Source: Chloroflexota bacterium (lineage in GTDB: Bacteria; Chloroflexota; Anaerolineae; Fen-1058). Taken from it: a DNA stretch of 9,064 bases. Position 1 is the stretch's first letter; every line of letters begins with the position of its first letter. This document shows positions 1 to 8,324 of this stretch, piece by piece. A program made the position numbers and the translations under genes. Below the pieces are notes generated by a model. That model worked only from the letters and a program-made list of their open reading frames with translations, did no database searches and had not been told where the DNA came from. The stretch covers positions 1 to 9,064 of the forward strand of contig JACRBO010000750.1 in NCBI GenBank assembly GCA_016219235.1, given 5' to 3'.

Positions 1-34
1 ACGCCATCCGGATCAGGGTGTTGGGCGCGATCGG

Positions 35-1441
35 TTACGGCGTCGCGCCGAGCAATTTCGCCGCTTCGGCAGCGATCTTGCTCATCCCTTCCTGAGGTGT
101 TTGTTTACCAAAGATGATGTTTTGGAGCTCAGGATGGAAGAGGCGCGTGAATTTCGCCCAATCGGGCACGAGCGGAGTGATCCACATGTCCGGGAGTACG
201 GGCAGGAACTTTTCGAGCGGATCCACCACTTTGACCGACTTGCGCGCGCCGGGGGCGAGATAGAAACCGGTCGGCACGTTGCTGCCGGGCGGCACGTCTT
301 CCTGTACTTCGGAACTGGTCAGATAACGCCCCAGATCCATCGCCGCTTGCCGCTTGGCCGCGTCGCTGATCCTGGCGACCGCGATCAACCCGACCGCGCC
401 GACGGTGAGCTTGTTACCGTTGACGGTGGGCAGCGGGTAGATCTCAAAGTTGATCTTGGCGCCCTTGAGCTGCGGCGCGAAACCGGTGGCATCCACGACC
501 ATGGCGTACTGTTTGTTTTGGAAACCACCCTTGACGTCCGAGTCCTTTAGCGAGCCAAAGTCGGGCGGGGTGACCTTGTGTACCAGCGCGAGATCGGCAT
601 AACGCTGCAAACCCGCATAGGCCGCTGGTGAATTGAAGCCATACTTGCCGTCCTGGGTAAGTGCGCGCACGCTGGGGTCTTCACTCATCCACAGGCCCCA
701 CGTGTTGACCACACCCGGATCGACAAAGCCGCTGAAGCCATAAACCTGTTCGCCGTTCGCGCGCTTGAATGTTAGTTTTTTGGCCGTCTCCACGAATTGA
801 TCCCAGGTCCAGTCGGTCGGCGGCAGTTCGACGTTCGCTTCGGTAAAGACGTCCTTGTTCAAGTACATGCCCATCGGCACGACCCAGAGCGGCCAGGCGA
901 AAGCTTTGCCGTCCTTGAGGCGCGTCACGCCGATAACGTTGGGCAGAATATCGGCTTTGTCCGCCTCGGACATGTAATCGTCAATCGGCTCGATCAGATC
1001 GTCGCGCACGAATTGGGGCAGCCGGTCGGAGGGCAGGCGCAAGAGATCGATGCCCTGGCCGCTTTGCAGTGCAGTGGTCAATTTCGTAAAGCCCTCGTCG
1101 TTTGGCGGATAGCCTGTAATCTCCACCTTGATCTCGGGATTGTCCGCCATGAACTGCGTGACCGCGTTATCGAACGGATTCGCGAACGCGTTGCCGGGGG
1201 TATAACCCAACACCCACAGGCTCAACGTGCCTTTGTAGCCGCTGCTGCTCGTGCGGATGCCGCCCTTGCCAGTGCGAACCAGAGTCGGCACGGGCGTCGG
1301 TACAACGGTGGCTTCGCCAGCCGGAGCGGCTGGTGCGGTCGTCGGTGCTGCGGCAGTCGGTGCTGCGGCGGGTGTACCGCAAGCGCTGATGAGCATCACC
1401 AGGACGATCAGAATCGCAACGGAACGATAAACTTTGCTCAT
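35..1441 (-). CDS. ABC transporter sugar-binding lipoprotein (family 1 extracellular solute-binding protein)
   Basis: Predicted substrate-binding lipoprotein of an ABC sugar importer, anchored on the outer face of the cytoplasmic membrane. The 468-residue protein starts with a basic end, a hydrophobic core at residues 8-18 and the lipobox LISAC (Cys21 lipidated). A low-complexity Ala/Pro/Thr linker of about 40 residues follows, and then a typical family 1 binding-protein fold beginning near the TLSLWVLG strand. I place the start at 1441 because AAGGAG (1453-1448) sits 6 nt upstream; an in-frame ATG at 1459 lies before that ribosome site and would add six charged residues. It follows namZ on the same strand after about 200 bp holding a large palindrome and a dre-like site. 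No permease is inside the window; they would be expected below position 1. The substrate is inferred from context as MurNAc-containing sugars or muropeptides; the sequence alone shows only a generic sugar binder. Confidence 0.93.
   Translation of the reverse strand: MSKVYRSVAILIVLVMLISACGTPAAAPTAAAPTTAPAAPAGEATVVPTPVPTLVRTGKGGIRTSSSGYKGTLSLWVLGYTPGNAFANPFDNAVTQFMADNPEIKVEITGYPPNDEGFTKLTTALQSGQGIDLLRLPSDRLPQFVRDDLIEPIDDYMSEADKADILPNVIGVTRLKDGKAFAWPLWVVPMGMYLNKDVFTEANVELPPTDWTWDQFVETAKKLTFKRANGEQVYGFSGFVDPGVVNTWGLWMSEDPSVRALTQDGKYGFNSPAAYAGLQRYADLALVHKVTPPDFGSLKDSDVKGGFQNKQYAMVVDATGFAPQLKGAKINFEIYPLPTVNGNKLTVGAVGLIAVARISDAAKRQAAMDLGRYLTSSEVQEDVPPGSNVPTGFYLAPGARKSVKVVDPLEKFLPVLPDMWITPLVPDWAKFTRLFHPELQNIIFGKQTPQEGMSKIAAEAAKLLGATP
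1341..1370. repeat. 15-bp tandem duplication in the lipoprotein linker
   Basis: Two adjacent 15-bp units, GTCGGTGCTGCGGCA and GTCGGTGCTGCGGCG, differ at one base. On the minus strand they encode repeated Ala-Ala-Pro-Thr-Ala units of the linker just after the lipobox. This is a typical slippage-prone spacer that could vary in length between strains. Confidence 0.75.
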
Positions 1442-1447
1442 TCTCTT

Positions 1448-1453
1448 CTCCTT
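1448..1453 (-). promoter_or_regulatory. Ribosome binding site deciding the start of the solute-binding lipoprotein
   Basis: AAGGAG on the minus strand, 6 nt before the ATG at 1441-1439. It lies inside the longer reading frame that begins at 1459, so it argues for the shorter start and a standard lipoprotein signal peptide. Confidence 0.75.
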
Positions 1454-1467
1454 TTGCATTGATCCGG

Positions 1468-1484
1468 TCTGGTGCTAGACCGAT
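1468..1484. promoter_or_regulatory. Degenerate dre-like operator upstream of the solute-binding lipoprotein gene
   Basis: The plus strand reads CTGGTGCTAGACC (1469-1481), which is the 12-base core CTGGTCTAGACC of the DasR/NagR operator with one extra G at 1474. The same stretch can be read as an inverted repeat CGGTCT-N6-AGACCG (1465-1482). It lies 27-43 nt upstream of the lipoprotein start, where a repressor could act. The extra base breaks the symmetry of a HutC-family site, so binding may be weak or lost. The similarity is visible; the function is inferred. Confidence 0.4.
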
Positions 1485-1567
1485 GGGTTTGCTTACACCG
1501 ATGGTCGATCGGTTCGTCGCTGAACCAGTTCGCTCGCATCACCTCCTTCAGAATTTTGACGAGCAAA

Positions 1568-1651
1568 ATCGGTAATGTAGGGGCGAGGCTTGCCCTCGCT
1601 CTTGCTGGCACGCAGGCAAGGGCAAGCCTCGCCCCTACGATAATTACCGAT
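1568..1651. repeat. Large REP-like palindrome between namZ and the lipoprotein gene
   Basis: A perfect 20-bp inverted repeat: GTAGGGGCGAGGCTTGCCCT at 1577-1596 and its exact complement at 1619-1638, with a 22-nt loop. Outside it, ATCGGTAAT (1568-1576) pairs with ATTACCGAT (1643-1651), with a 4-nt bulge GATA at 1639-1642. The right outer arm contains the namZ stop codon (1644-1646) and its last two codons. The GGGGCGAGGCTTGCC core resembles dispersed intergenic repeats I recall from Chloroflexota and other genomes; copy number cannot be seen here. In RNA it would be a very stable hairpin, so it may end or attenuate transcription from namZ into the lipoprotein gene or protect the upstream mRNA end. 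No strong U-tract follows on the minus strand. Confidence 0.85.
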
Positions 1652-2792
1652 CGTAGAGCCAGTACGCTCGACTGCGCGATCTGAACGCCGCCTGTTCGTC
1701 TTCCCACGCCGTCGTAATGGCATCGACCTTCACGCCGCGTTCCAATTGCTCGCGCGTGGACGTGTTACCTATCAGAGAGTCGAAATGCTCCGCGCGCCAG
1801 GCAAATTGCGCAGGATACATGTCGCCGAGCGTGCGGATCAGATGCAGGCCCATCGTCACCGGGCGCAATGCCTCGCGCGCGGTGACATGCACCTGCACAC
1901 CTTCGCACAGTTGATGGGGATACTTCCACTCGCTCGGCGTAAATTCGATCGCGCGGAACCGTACCCCTTCAAGCCGCAACGCGTTCAACTCTGCCGCGAG
2001 CGCTTCACCGTCGATCCACGGCGCGCCGATGATTTCAAATGGCAACGGGGTGCCACGCCCCTCGGTCACGTTCGTGCCCTCGATCAAGCAAGTCCCCGGA
2101 TAAACCACGGTCGTGTCGAAATGCGGCATCCCTGGCGAGGGTGGCACCCACACTAGATCGGTTTCATCGTACCACTGCGCGCGGCTCCAGCCGCGCATCG
2201 TCACGACCTGCAGCGGCGCACCGATGTTCAGTTCACGGTCGTAAAAAATCGCCAGTTCACCCAGTGTCAATCCATAGCGCAATGGAAGTGGGCCGTGGCC
2301 GAGGAATGATTGCTGCGCAGGCTCGATCAGCGGCCCTTCGATCAAAAGACCCGTGATCGGATTAGGACGATCGAGTACGATGAGTGGCAGGTGATGTTCC
2401 GCGCACGCTTCCAGCAGGAACGCCAGCGTCGTCGTAAAGGTGTAGAACCGCACGCCAACATCTTGCAAGTCGTAGACCAGTGCGTCGATGTTATCGAGCA
2501 TCGCGGGCGTCGGCTTGTAAACATCCCCGAACAAAGAATAGATCGGCAAACCCGATCGGCGATCGCGGCCCGACGGGACCGGCTCGGCGTCAGCGACCGT
2601 GGCCGAGAAACCGTGTTCCGGCCCGAAGAGCGCGACGATCTGCACGCCCGCGTCGAGCAGGGCGTCGCGTGTCGGCGTCAACGCACGAGTAACACTGCTC
2701 GCGCTGGTGACCAACCCGATGCGTTGGCCGGCCAACACGCGCGCCGCGTCACCTAACAATCTATCCAGTCCAGGTTCGACGCGTGTCTTCAT
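1644..2792 (-). CDS. namZ: Exo-beta-N-acetylmuramidase NamZ (DUF1343, GH171)
   Basis: Predicted glycosidase that releases MurNAc from the non-reducing end of peptidoglycan fragments, the activity established for Bacillus subtilis NamZ (YbbC). The 382-residue protein spans the family: GLVTSASS near residue 26, GPEHGF at 57-62 with the conserved Glu59 (likely catalytic), the SGLPIYSLFG strand, DALVYDLQDVGVRFYT, VLDRPNPITG, WVPPSPGMPH, VYPGTCLIEGTNVTEGRGT and PFEIIGAPW. There is no signal peptide or lipobox, unlike the secreted B. subtilis enzyme, so it should act in the cytoplasm on imported fragments. Its ATG overlaps the stop of the upstream regulator gene (ATGA, 2792-2789), implying translational coupling; only a weak GGTGGTGA precedes it. 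The C-terminus lies inside a large palindrome. Family assignment is firm; exact substrate and location are inference. Confidence 0.95.
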   Translation of the reverse strand: MKTRVEPGLDRLLGDAARVLAGQRIGLVTSASSVTRALTPTRDALLDAGVQIVALFGPEHGFSATVADAEPVPSGRDRRSGLPIYSLFGDVYKPTPAMLDNIDALVYDLQDVGVRFYTFTTTLAFLLEACAEHHLPLIVLDRPNPITGLLIEGPLIEPAQQSFLGHGPLPLRYGLTLGELAIFYDRELNIGAPLQVVTMRGWSRAQWYDETDLVWVPPSPGMPHFDTTVVYPGTCLIEGTNVTEGRGTPLPFEIIGAPWIDGEALAAELNALRLEGVRFRAIEFTPSEWKYPHQLCEGVQVHVTAREALRPVTMGLHLIRTLGDMYPAQFAWRAEHFDSLIGNTSTREQLERGVKVDAITTAWEDEQAAFRSRSRAYWLYDR

Positions 2793-3547
2793 CGTATGGG
2801 AGTCACCACCGCGGTGAACTTGTAGCGGTCGCCGCGATATTGCGAACGGACATACTCAATCGGCAGGTTCTCGGCGACGAACGTAATCCGCTCCAGCGCC
2901 AGGACGGGCGCTGGTGGTTGAAGCCCGAGCAGGGCCAATTCTTCCCCGGCGGCCAGGCGTGCTTCAATCGTTTGACGGGCGCGCACCAACTTCCAGCCGT
3001 ACTGATTTCGCAGCACGTCGTAGAGTGACTCGCGCGCCAGGTCATGGCTCAGCAGATCCGGGCAGAGATGCTCTGGCAAAAAGGCACTTTCGAGCGCGAG
3101 CGGTATGCCGTCGGCCAGCCGGAGTCGCACCAGATTCAAGACACGTGTCTGGGGCTCAACCTGTAATGCACCCGCAACCTCTTTGCTGGCCGCCAGGCAC
3201 ACCGCCTTGAGCACGCGGCTGCTGGGCTGTTGCCCGCGTTGTTCCATATCTTCCGTAAAACCGGTCAGGGCCGAGAACTGTTGATCGATCTTGGGCGCGC
3301 TGATGAAAGTGCCTTTTCCCACCCGACCGTAGATCAGACCCTCTTGAGTCAACGCAACCAGGGCCTGGCGAACCGTCATACGGCTTACGCCAAACTGATC
3401 GACCAGCTCTCGTTCAGAGGGCAGGCGCTGATGCTCCGCATAACGGCCGCTTTCGATCTGTGCGCGCAGCGCAGTCTCCAGCTGTTGATACAGCGGAATA
3501 GGATGATCGCGGCGCAGAACACTGGGCTGATTTGAGCGAGGTGGCAT
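2789..3547 (-). CDS. GntR-family (HutC subfamily) regulator, NagR/DasR-like
   Basis: Predicted transcriptional repressor of the whole locus. The 252-residue protein has an N-terminal winged helix-turn-helix (about residues 14-83, including RLPSERELVDQFGVSRMTVRQAL and the wing GRVGKGTFIS). A UTRA effector domain follows from about residue 92, opening with LTGFTEDMEQRG as in NagR and DasR. Those homologues sense GlcN-6-P or GlcNAc-6-P, the latter being the product of MurQ encoded divergently. I chose the ATG at 3547; the frame extends to a TTG at 3613, but that codon lies within the -35 box of this gene's own promoter. No good ribosome site precedes 3547 and the leader would be only about 30 nt. 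It is first in the leftward arm, overlaps namZ by 4 bp, and has a dre-like operator over its transcription start, so autorepression is likely. Confidence 0.92.
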   Translation of the reverse strand: MPPRSNQPSVLRRDHPIPLYQQLETALRAQIESGRYAEHQRLPSERELVDQFGVSRMTVRQALVALTQEGLIYGRVGKGTFISAPKIDQQFSALTGFTEDMEQRGQQPSSRVLKAVCLAASKEVAGALQVEPQTRVLNLVRLRLADGIPLALESAFLPEHLCPDLLSHDLARESLYDVLRNQYGWKLVRARQTIEARLAAGEELALLGLQPPAPVLALERITFVAENLPIEYVRSQYRGDRYKFTAVVTPIR

Positions 3548-3564
3548 AGGGCAAAAACCGCGAC

Positions 3565-3592
3565 TGGACAAGTGGTCTAGACCTGTTATATT
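3565..3592 (+). promoter_or_regulatory. Candidate promoter for the anmK-murQ arm
   Basis: TGGACA (3565-3570) and TATATT (3587-3592) are spaced by 16 bp, with the dre-like palindrome filling the spacer. The surrounding stretch 3586-3599 is all A/T, so other -10 choices are possible. It is weaker than the opposing promoter and supported mainly by position. Confidence 0.4.
3571..3586. promoter_or_regulatory. dre-like operator for the GntR/NagR-type regulator
   Basis: The plus strand reads AGTGGTCTAGACCTGT, with a perfect 10-bp palindrome GGTCTAGACC (3574-3583). It matches 15 of 16 positions of the DasR dre consensus A(G/C)TGGTCTAGACCA(G/C)T as I recall it; the single mismatch is T for A at 3584. 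It also fits the HutC-family pattern GTxTAxAC. It overlaps the start of leftward transcription and falls between the -35 and -10 of the candidate rightward promoter, so one bound dimer could block both. Confidence 0.85.
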
Positions 3593-3613
3593 ATATATAG
3601 AATACTTTGTCAA
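3585..3613 (-). promoter_or_regulatory. Sigma70-type promoter for the regulator-namZ arm
   Basis: On the minus strand a perfect -35 TTGACA (3613-3608) is followed by exactly 17 bp and a -10 TATAAC (3590-3585). Transcription would start near 3578, inside the operator, giving a leader of about 30 nt before the regulator's ATG. Confidence 0.7.
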
Positions 3614-3624
3614 GAGGTGACTTC

Positions 3625-5688
<2,064 letters not shown>

Positions 5689-5695
5689 TCTTGAG

Positions 5696-6625
5696 ATGAA
5701 CGAGCTGGTGATCGGCATTGACGGCGGCGGGTCTCGAACGCGGGCGTGTCTCGCCAATCTGCGCGGTGAAATGTTGGGGACCGGCGAGGCGGGCACATCG
5801 AATCCGTTCGGGGGCGGTCTGGACGCAGCAAAACGCGAACTCGCGCAGGCCGTGCAGCAAGCATTCGACGCGGCGCAGATCGAACCGCAACGCGTCGCGG
5901 CCGCGTGCCTCGGTCTTGGCGGGGCGGGGCGCAGTCGCGAGCAAGAGGAACTCGTCAAATGGGCGCGCGAAATGATGGCCGATCGGGTGCGGGTGGTGAA
6001 CGATGGGGAGATTGCACTCGCGGCGGCAACCTCAGAGAACTGGGGTGTCGCCGTGATCGCTGGCACTGGTTCGTTGGCCTGGGGCAGGAATCGTGCTGGT
6101 CAAACGGCGCGGGCCGGCGGCTGGGGCTATATTTTGGGCGACGAAGGCAGCGGGTTCGATCTCGCACGTCGGGCGCTGAGGGCCATCACGCAGGCAGCGG
6201 ACAATCGCGCCGAACCGACCGAGCTGCGCGACGCCGTCTTGCGGTTTTTGAATCTGTCGTCCCCAACGGAACTCGTCGTGTATATTTACGGGCAGCCGCT
6301 TAAGCCCGCCGAAATCTCCCGGCTCGCGCCGTTAGTCATCGTGGTCGCCGGGCAGGGCGATCGGGTCGCGCAACGATTGGTCCAACAGGCGGGAGAGGCA
6401 CTCGCCCTGGCTGTTAATGCGGTGAGTCGCGCATTGGACATGACCCAGGCAATTCCCCTGGCCTTGACCGGTGGTCTGCTGCTCGGTGCGCCCCTCTTGC
6501 GCGCACATGTGATCGATGCGCTAGGTGCACAAGGCTGTGAATATGCGCCCGTAATAGTAGTTGATCAACCGGTGTTGGGAGCGGTACGCCTGGCGCAGGA
6601 ACTCGCGTTACGGGAGTCGATCTGA
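5696..6625 (+). CDS. BadF/BadG-type amino-sugar kinase (N-acetylglucosamine / N-acetylmuramic acid kinase)
   Basis: Predicted cytoplasmic ATP-dependent sugar kinase of 309 residues in the ASKHA fold. Visible motifs in order are the phosphate-1 loop GIDGGGSRT (7-15), CLGLGGAG (71-78), VND with Asp103 as the likely base, the phosphate-2 loop AGTGS (122-126), GGWGYILGDEGSG (141-153), which is typical of NAGK-like enzymes, and a C-terminal LTGGLLLGAP adenosine motif. Relatives phosphorylate GlcNAc (mammalian NAGK) or both MurNAc and GlcNAc (Clostridium MurK) at O-6. The neighbours NamZ and NagZ would release exactly these two free sugars, so dual MurK-like specificity is a reasonable inference but not provable here. 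It starts 7 bp after murQ and its stop overlaps the nagZ ATG by one base. The ribosome site is weak, which suggests coupled translation. Confidence 0.88.
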   Translation: MNELVIGIDGGGSRTRACLANLRGEMLGTGEAGTSNPFGGGLDAAKRELAQAVQQAFDAAQIEPQRVAAACLGLGGAGRSREQEELVKWAREMMADRVRVVNDGEIALAAATSENWGVAVIAGTGSLAWGRNRAGQTARAGGWGYILGDEGSGFDLARRALRAITQAADNRAEPTELRDAVLRFLNLSSPTELVVYIYGQPLKPAEISRLAPLVIVVAGQGDRVAQRLVQQAGEALALAVNAVSRALDMTQAIPLALTGGLLLGAPLLRAHVIDALGAQGCEYAPVIVVDQPVLGAVRLAQELALRESI

Positions 6626-7680
6626 TGTGGCCTGAAAATCCTGGTCTTGACCTGATGATCGCGCAGCTGGTGATGGTCGGGTTTCGCGGCCTGACGTTGA
6701 CCGAAGACAATCCCATCGTTCAAGATATTCGCGAGCGGCAGATCGGCGGGGTCTTTCTTTTTGACTACGACGTGCCCACGTCAAGTTATGAGCGCAACAT
6801 TCAGTCGCCGAGTCAAGTTCGCGCGTTGACGGCCGAGATTAAAAATCTCGCGTCGATCCCGATGTTGATCAGCATCGATCAGGAGGGTGGTCGGGTCGCG
6901 CGCTTGAAAGAAAGCGCGGGCTTCCCGCCAACGGTGTCTGCGCAGTATTTGGGGGCGGCCAACGACTTGAATCTCACACGACAGTACGCGGAACAGATGG
7001 CCGCGCTGCTGGCCGAGCTGGGCGTTAATCTGAATCTGGCACCCGTGGTGGATGTCAATCTCAACCCTCAGAATCCCGTCATTGGCAAACTCGAGCGCAG
7101 TTTCTCGGCCGACCCGGCCATCGTCACACGTCACGCGCGTGAGGTACGCGATGCACTTCACCGGCACGGTGTTCTGGGTACACTCAAGCACTTTCCAGGT
7201 CATGGCAGTTCGACCGGCGATTCACATTTGGGCATCGCGGACGTGACCGGCACGTGGTCCCCTGAGGAATTGGAACCTTATCGGAAGATCATAGCCGCCG
7301 GACAGGCCGATGTGGTGATGACGGCGCATATCTTCAATGCCAATCTCGATCCCGTGTATCCGGCCACTCTATCCAAGCCGATCATCACCGGACTCTTACG
7401 CGAAGAACTCGGTTACGACGGGGTCGTGATGTCGGATGATTTGCAGATGGGGGCGATTCGGAAGTACTATGGTTTCGAGACCGCCATTCGATTGGCCCTC
7501 GAAGCGGGCGTCGATATTCTGGCGTTGGCGAACAATCTTGAGTTCGCGCCCGATCTCGCCGCACGGGCTATCGCCGTCGTCAGGCAACTGGTGCAGGACG
7601 GCGCCGTGACTGAGATGCGTATCCATCAATCGTATGCGCGCATCCAGCAGCTCAAGAACCGCCTTCAAAGATCGTTCTGA
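6625..7680 (+). CDS. nagZ: Beta-N-acetylhexosaminidase NagZ (GH3)
   Basis: Predicted glycosidase removing non-reducing GlcNAc from muropeptide sugars. The 351-residue protein is a single GH3 TIM-barrel domain without signal peptide, so cytoplasmic as in Gram-negative NagZ and unlike the secreted two-domain B. subtilis enzyme. It carries IDQEGGRVARL (84-94), LAPVVDVN, the NagZ signature KHFPGHG (188-194) followed by the loop with GDSH (Asp199 and His201, the acid/base dyad), and VMSDDLQMGA with the nucleophile Asp at 271 or 272. Its ATG overlaps the kinase stop (TGATG), with GGGAG 8 nt upstream. It is last in the rightward arm. Together with NamZ it gives the cell both exo-activities needed to take alternating GlcNAc-MurNAc chains apart one sugar at a time. 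Confidence 0.95.
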   Translation: MWPENPGLDLMIAQLVMVGFRGLTLTEDNPIVQDIRERQIGGVFLFDYDVPTSSYERNIQSPSQVRALTAEIKNLASIPMLISIDQEGGRVARLKESAGFPPTVSAQYLGAANDLNLTRQYAEQMAALLAELGVNLNLAPVVDVNLNPQNPVIGKLERSFSADPAIVTRHAREVRDALHRHGVLGTLKHFPGHGSSTGDSHLGIADVTGTWSPEELEPYRKIIAAGQADVVMTAHIFNANLDPVYPATLSKPIITGLLREELGYDGVVMSDDLQMGAIRKYYGFETAIRLALEAGVDILALANNLEFAPDLAARAIAVVRQLVQDGAVTEMRIHQSYARIQQLKNRLQRSF

Positions 7681-7754
7681 CGATCGGTTTGCACGCGCAA
7701 GTCAACATCTCGCGGCGTTTTACTGCTACAGCTGCTACGGTTCGAGCAACCAGG
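7681..7754. other. Short convergent gap between nagZ and the small protein gene
   Basis: A 6-bp stem GATCGT-TCTG-ACGATC (7670-7685) overlaps the nagZ stop, and a 4-bp stem TTGC-ACGC-GCAA lies at 7689-7700. Neither is followed by a U-tract, so I do not call a terminator. Nothing else is seen here. Confidence 0.35.
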
Positions 7755-7925
7755 TCACGCCTGGCTGTCAGTGGCTTCGCCCTGCGTCGTTTTCAACTCC
7801 TCGGCTAGCTCATCCTCCAGCGCGTCCAACTGCGCCATCAAAGCCGGGAGGACGGAGTGAGCCGGCCAGCGCCTTTTGAGGTCGGCAATCTGTGCTTTGA
7901 GTGCGGCGACTCTATCTTGGTCCAT
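7755..7925 (-). CDS. Small acidic coiled protein of unknown function
   Basis: A 56-residue protein if the ATG at 7925 is used, where AGGT lies about 8 nt upstream; ATGs at 7931 and 7976 in the same frame are alternatives. It is rich in Ala, Leu, Glu and Asp with two predicted amphipathic helices: residues about 2-16 (RVAALKAQIADLKRRW) and about 23-42 (LPALMAQLDALEDELAEEL). They are separated by the turn WPAHSV. It has no membrane segment or metal site. I recall similar short RWPAHSV proteins in Chloroflexota genomes as unnamed hypotheticals, but cannot check. It faces nagZ tail to tail and is downstream of the SPFH remnant in the same frame. Function unknown. Confidence 0.6.
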   Translation of the reverse strand: MDQDRVAALKAQIADLKRRWPAHSVLPALMAQLDALEDELAEELKTTQGEATDSQA

Positions 7926-8034
7926 GGTCATTACCTGGGATGGACAGTTCTTTGGCGTTGCAGATGCTTCTTGCATGGAGTAGAGCCAATCTTTCGGTGC
8001 AAAAGGTAGCCTGGCATGAGATTGGCGTAATTTC

Positions 8035-8053
8035 TGTAGGGCGAGGTTGACTT
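8035..8053. repeat. Possible degenerate half-copy of the REP-like palindrome
   Basis: TGTAGGGCGAGGTTGACTT resembles TGTAGGGGCGAGGCTTGCCCT at 1576-1596, with one G and one C missing and mismatches at the end. No matching right arm is visible nearby. It abuts the end of the SPFH remnant. Confidence 0.3.
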
Positions 8054-8057
8054 TGAG

Positions 8058-8324
8058 TTAATCAGGCTTAAGCACGTTGCGTATTTTGAACCCGATCACC
8101 TCAATGCCGAGAGAGTGAATCTGGTCGACGATTTGCCGGGTTATTTCGGTTTCCGCCGTGACACGGCTCTCATTCAATAGGTTTTGATACGAAACTGATT
8201 GGGCAAATTTGTCAATCGTCCCACGCGCTACAGGGCGAATAATTTCGCTCTTGATTTGATCTGGCTTGAACCGAATGGATAGCTGAGCCACCGCATCTGG
8301 CCTGACATACTTGTTTAGCGTCAA
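8058..8324 (-). pseudogene. SPFH/Band 7 (prohibitin-like) domain remnant
   Basis: About 88 codons resembling the second half of an SPFH domain, the fold of membrane-bound prohibitin/stomatin scaffolds. It includes a strand AQLSIRFKPDQ, then IIRPVARGTIDKFAQ, a helix ESRVTAETEITRQIVDQIHSLG and the final strand IEVIGFKIRNVLKP, all in SPFH order. The N-terminal membrane anchor and first half of the domain are missing. The frame instead runs into the end of the IS66 transposase gene, whose stop codon lies at 8321. The only start is a TTG at 8322-8324 with no credible context. The stop comes right after the domain, without the usual long coiled tail. I read it as a fragment cut on its 5' side by the mobile element, and probably also on the 3' side. 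Family call is moderate. Confidence 0.55.

Noticed and set aside
1..34. Possible start of a permease gene left of the lipoprotein gene (ATG at 7-5, minus strand)
   Set aside because: Only two further codons are in the window and no ribosome site is visible, so it cannot be supported.
797..1462. Long open frame on the plus strand opposite the lipoprotein gene
   Set aside because: Shadow of a high-GC gene in the antisense frame. The translation is Arg/His/Gly rich without recognisable motifs, while the minus strand encodes a complete lipoprotein.
2558..2568. HIP1-like GCGATCGC octamers (here and near 4638)
   Set aside because: Only about two copies in 9 kb, as expected in high-GC coding DNA; not evidence of a cyanobacterial origin.
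3548..3613. N-terminal extension of the GntR regulator to a TTG at 3613
   Set aside because: The extra 22 residues would cover the operator and promoter, have no family counterpart, and begin inside the -35 box.
7670..7700. Terminator after nagZ
   Set aside because: Only 4-6 bp stems and no U-tract; too weak to call.
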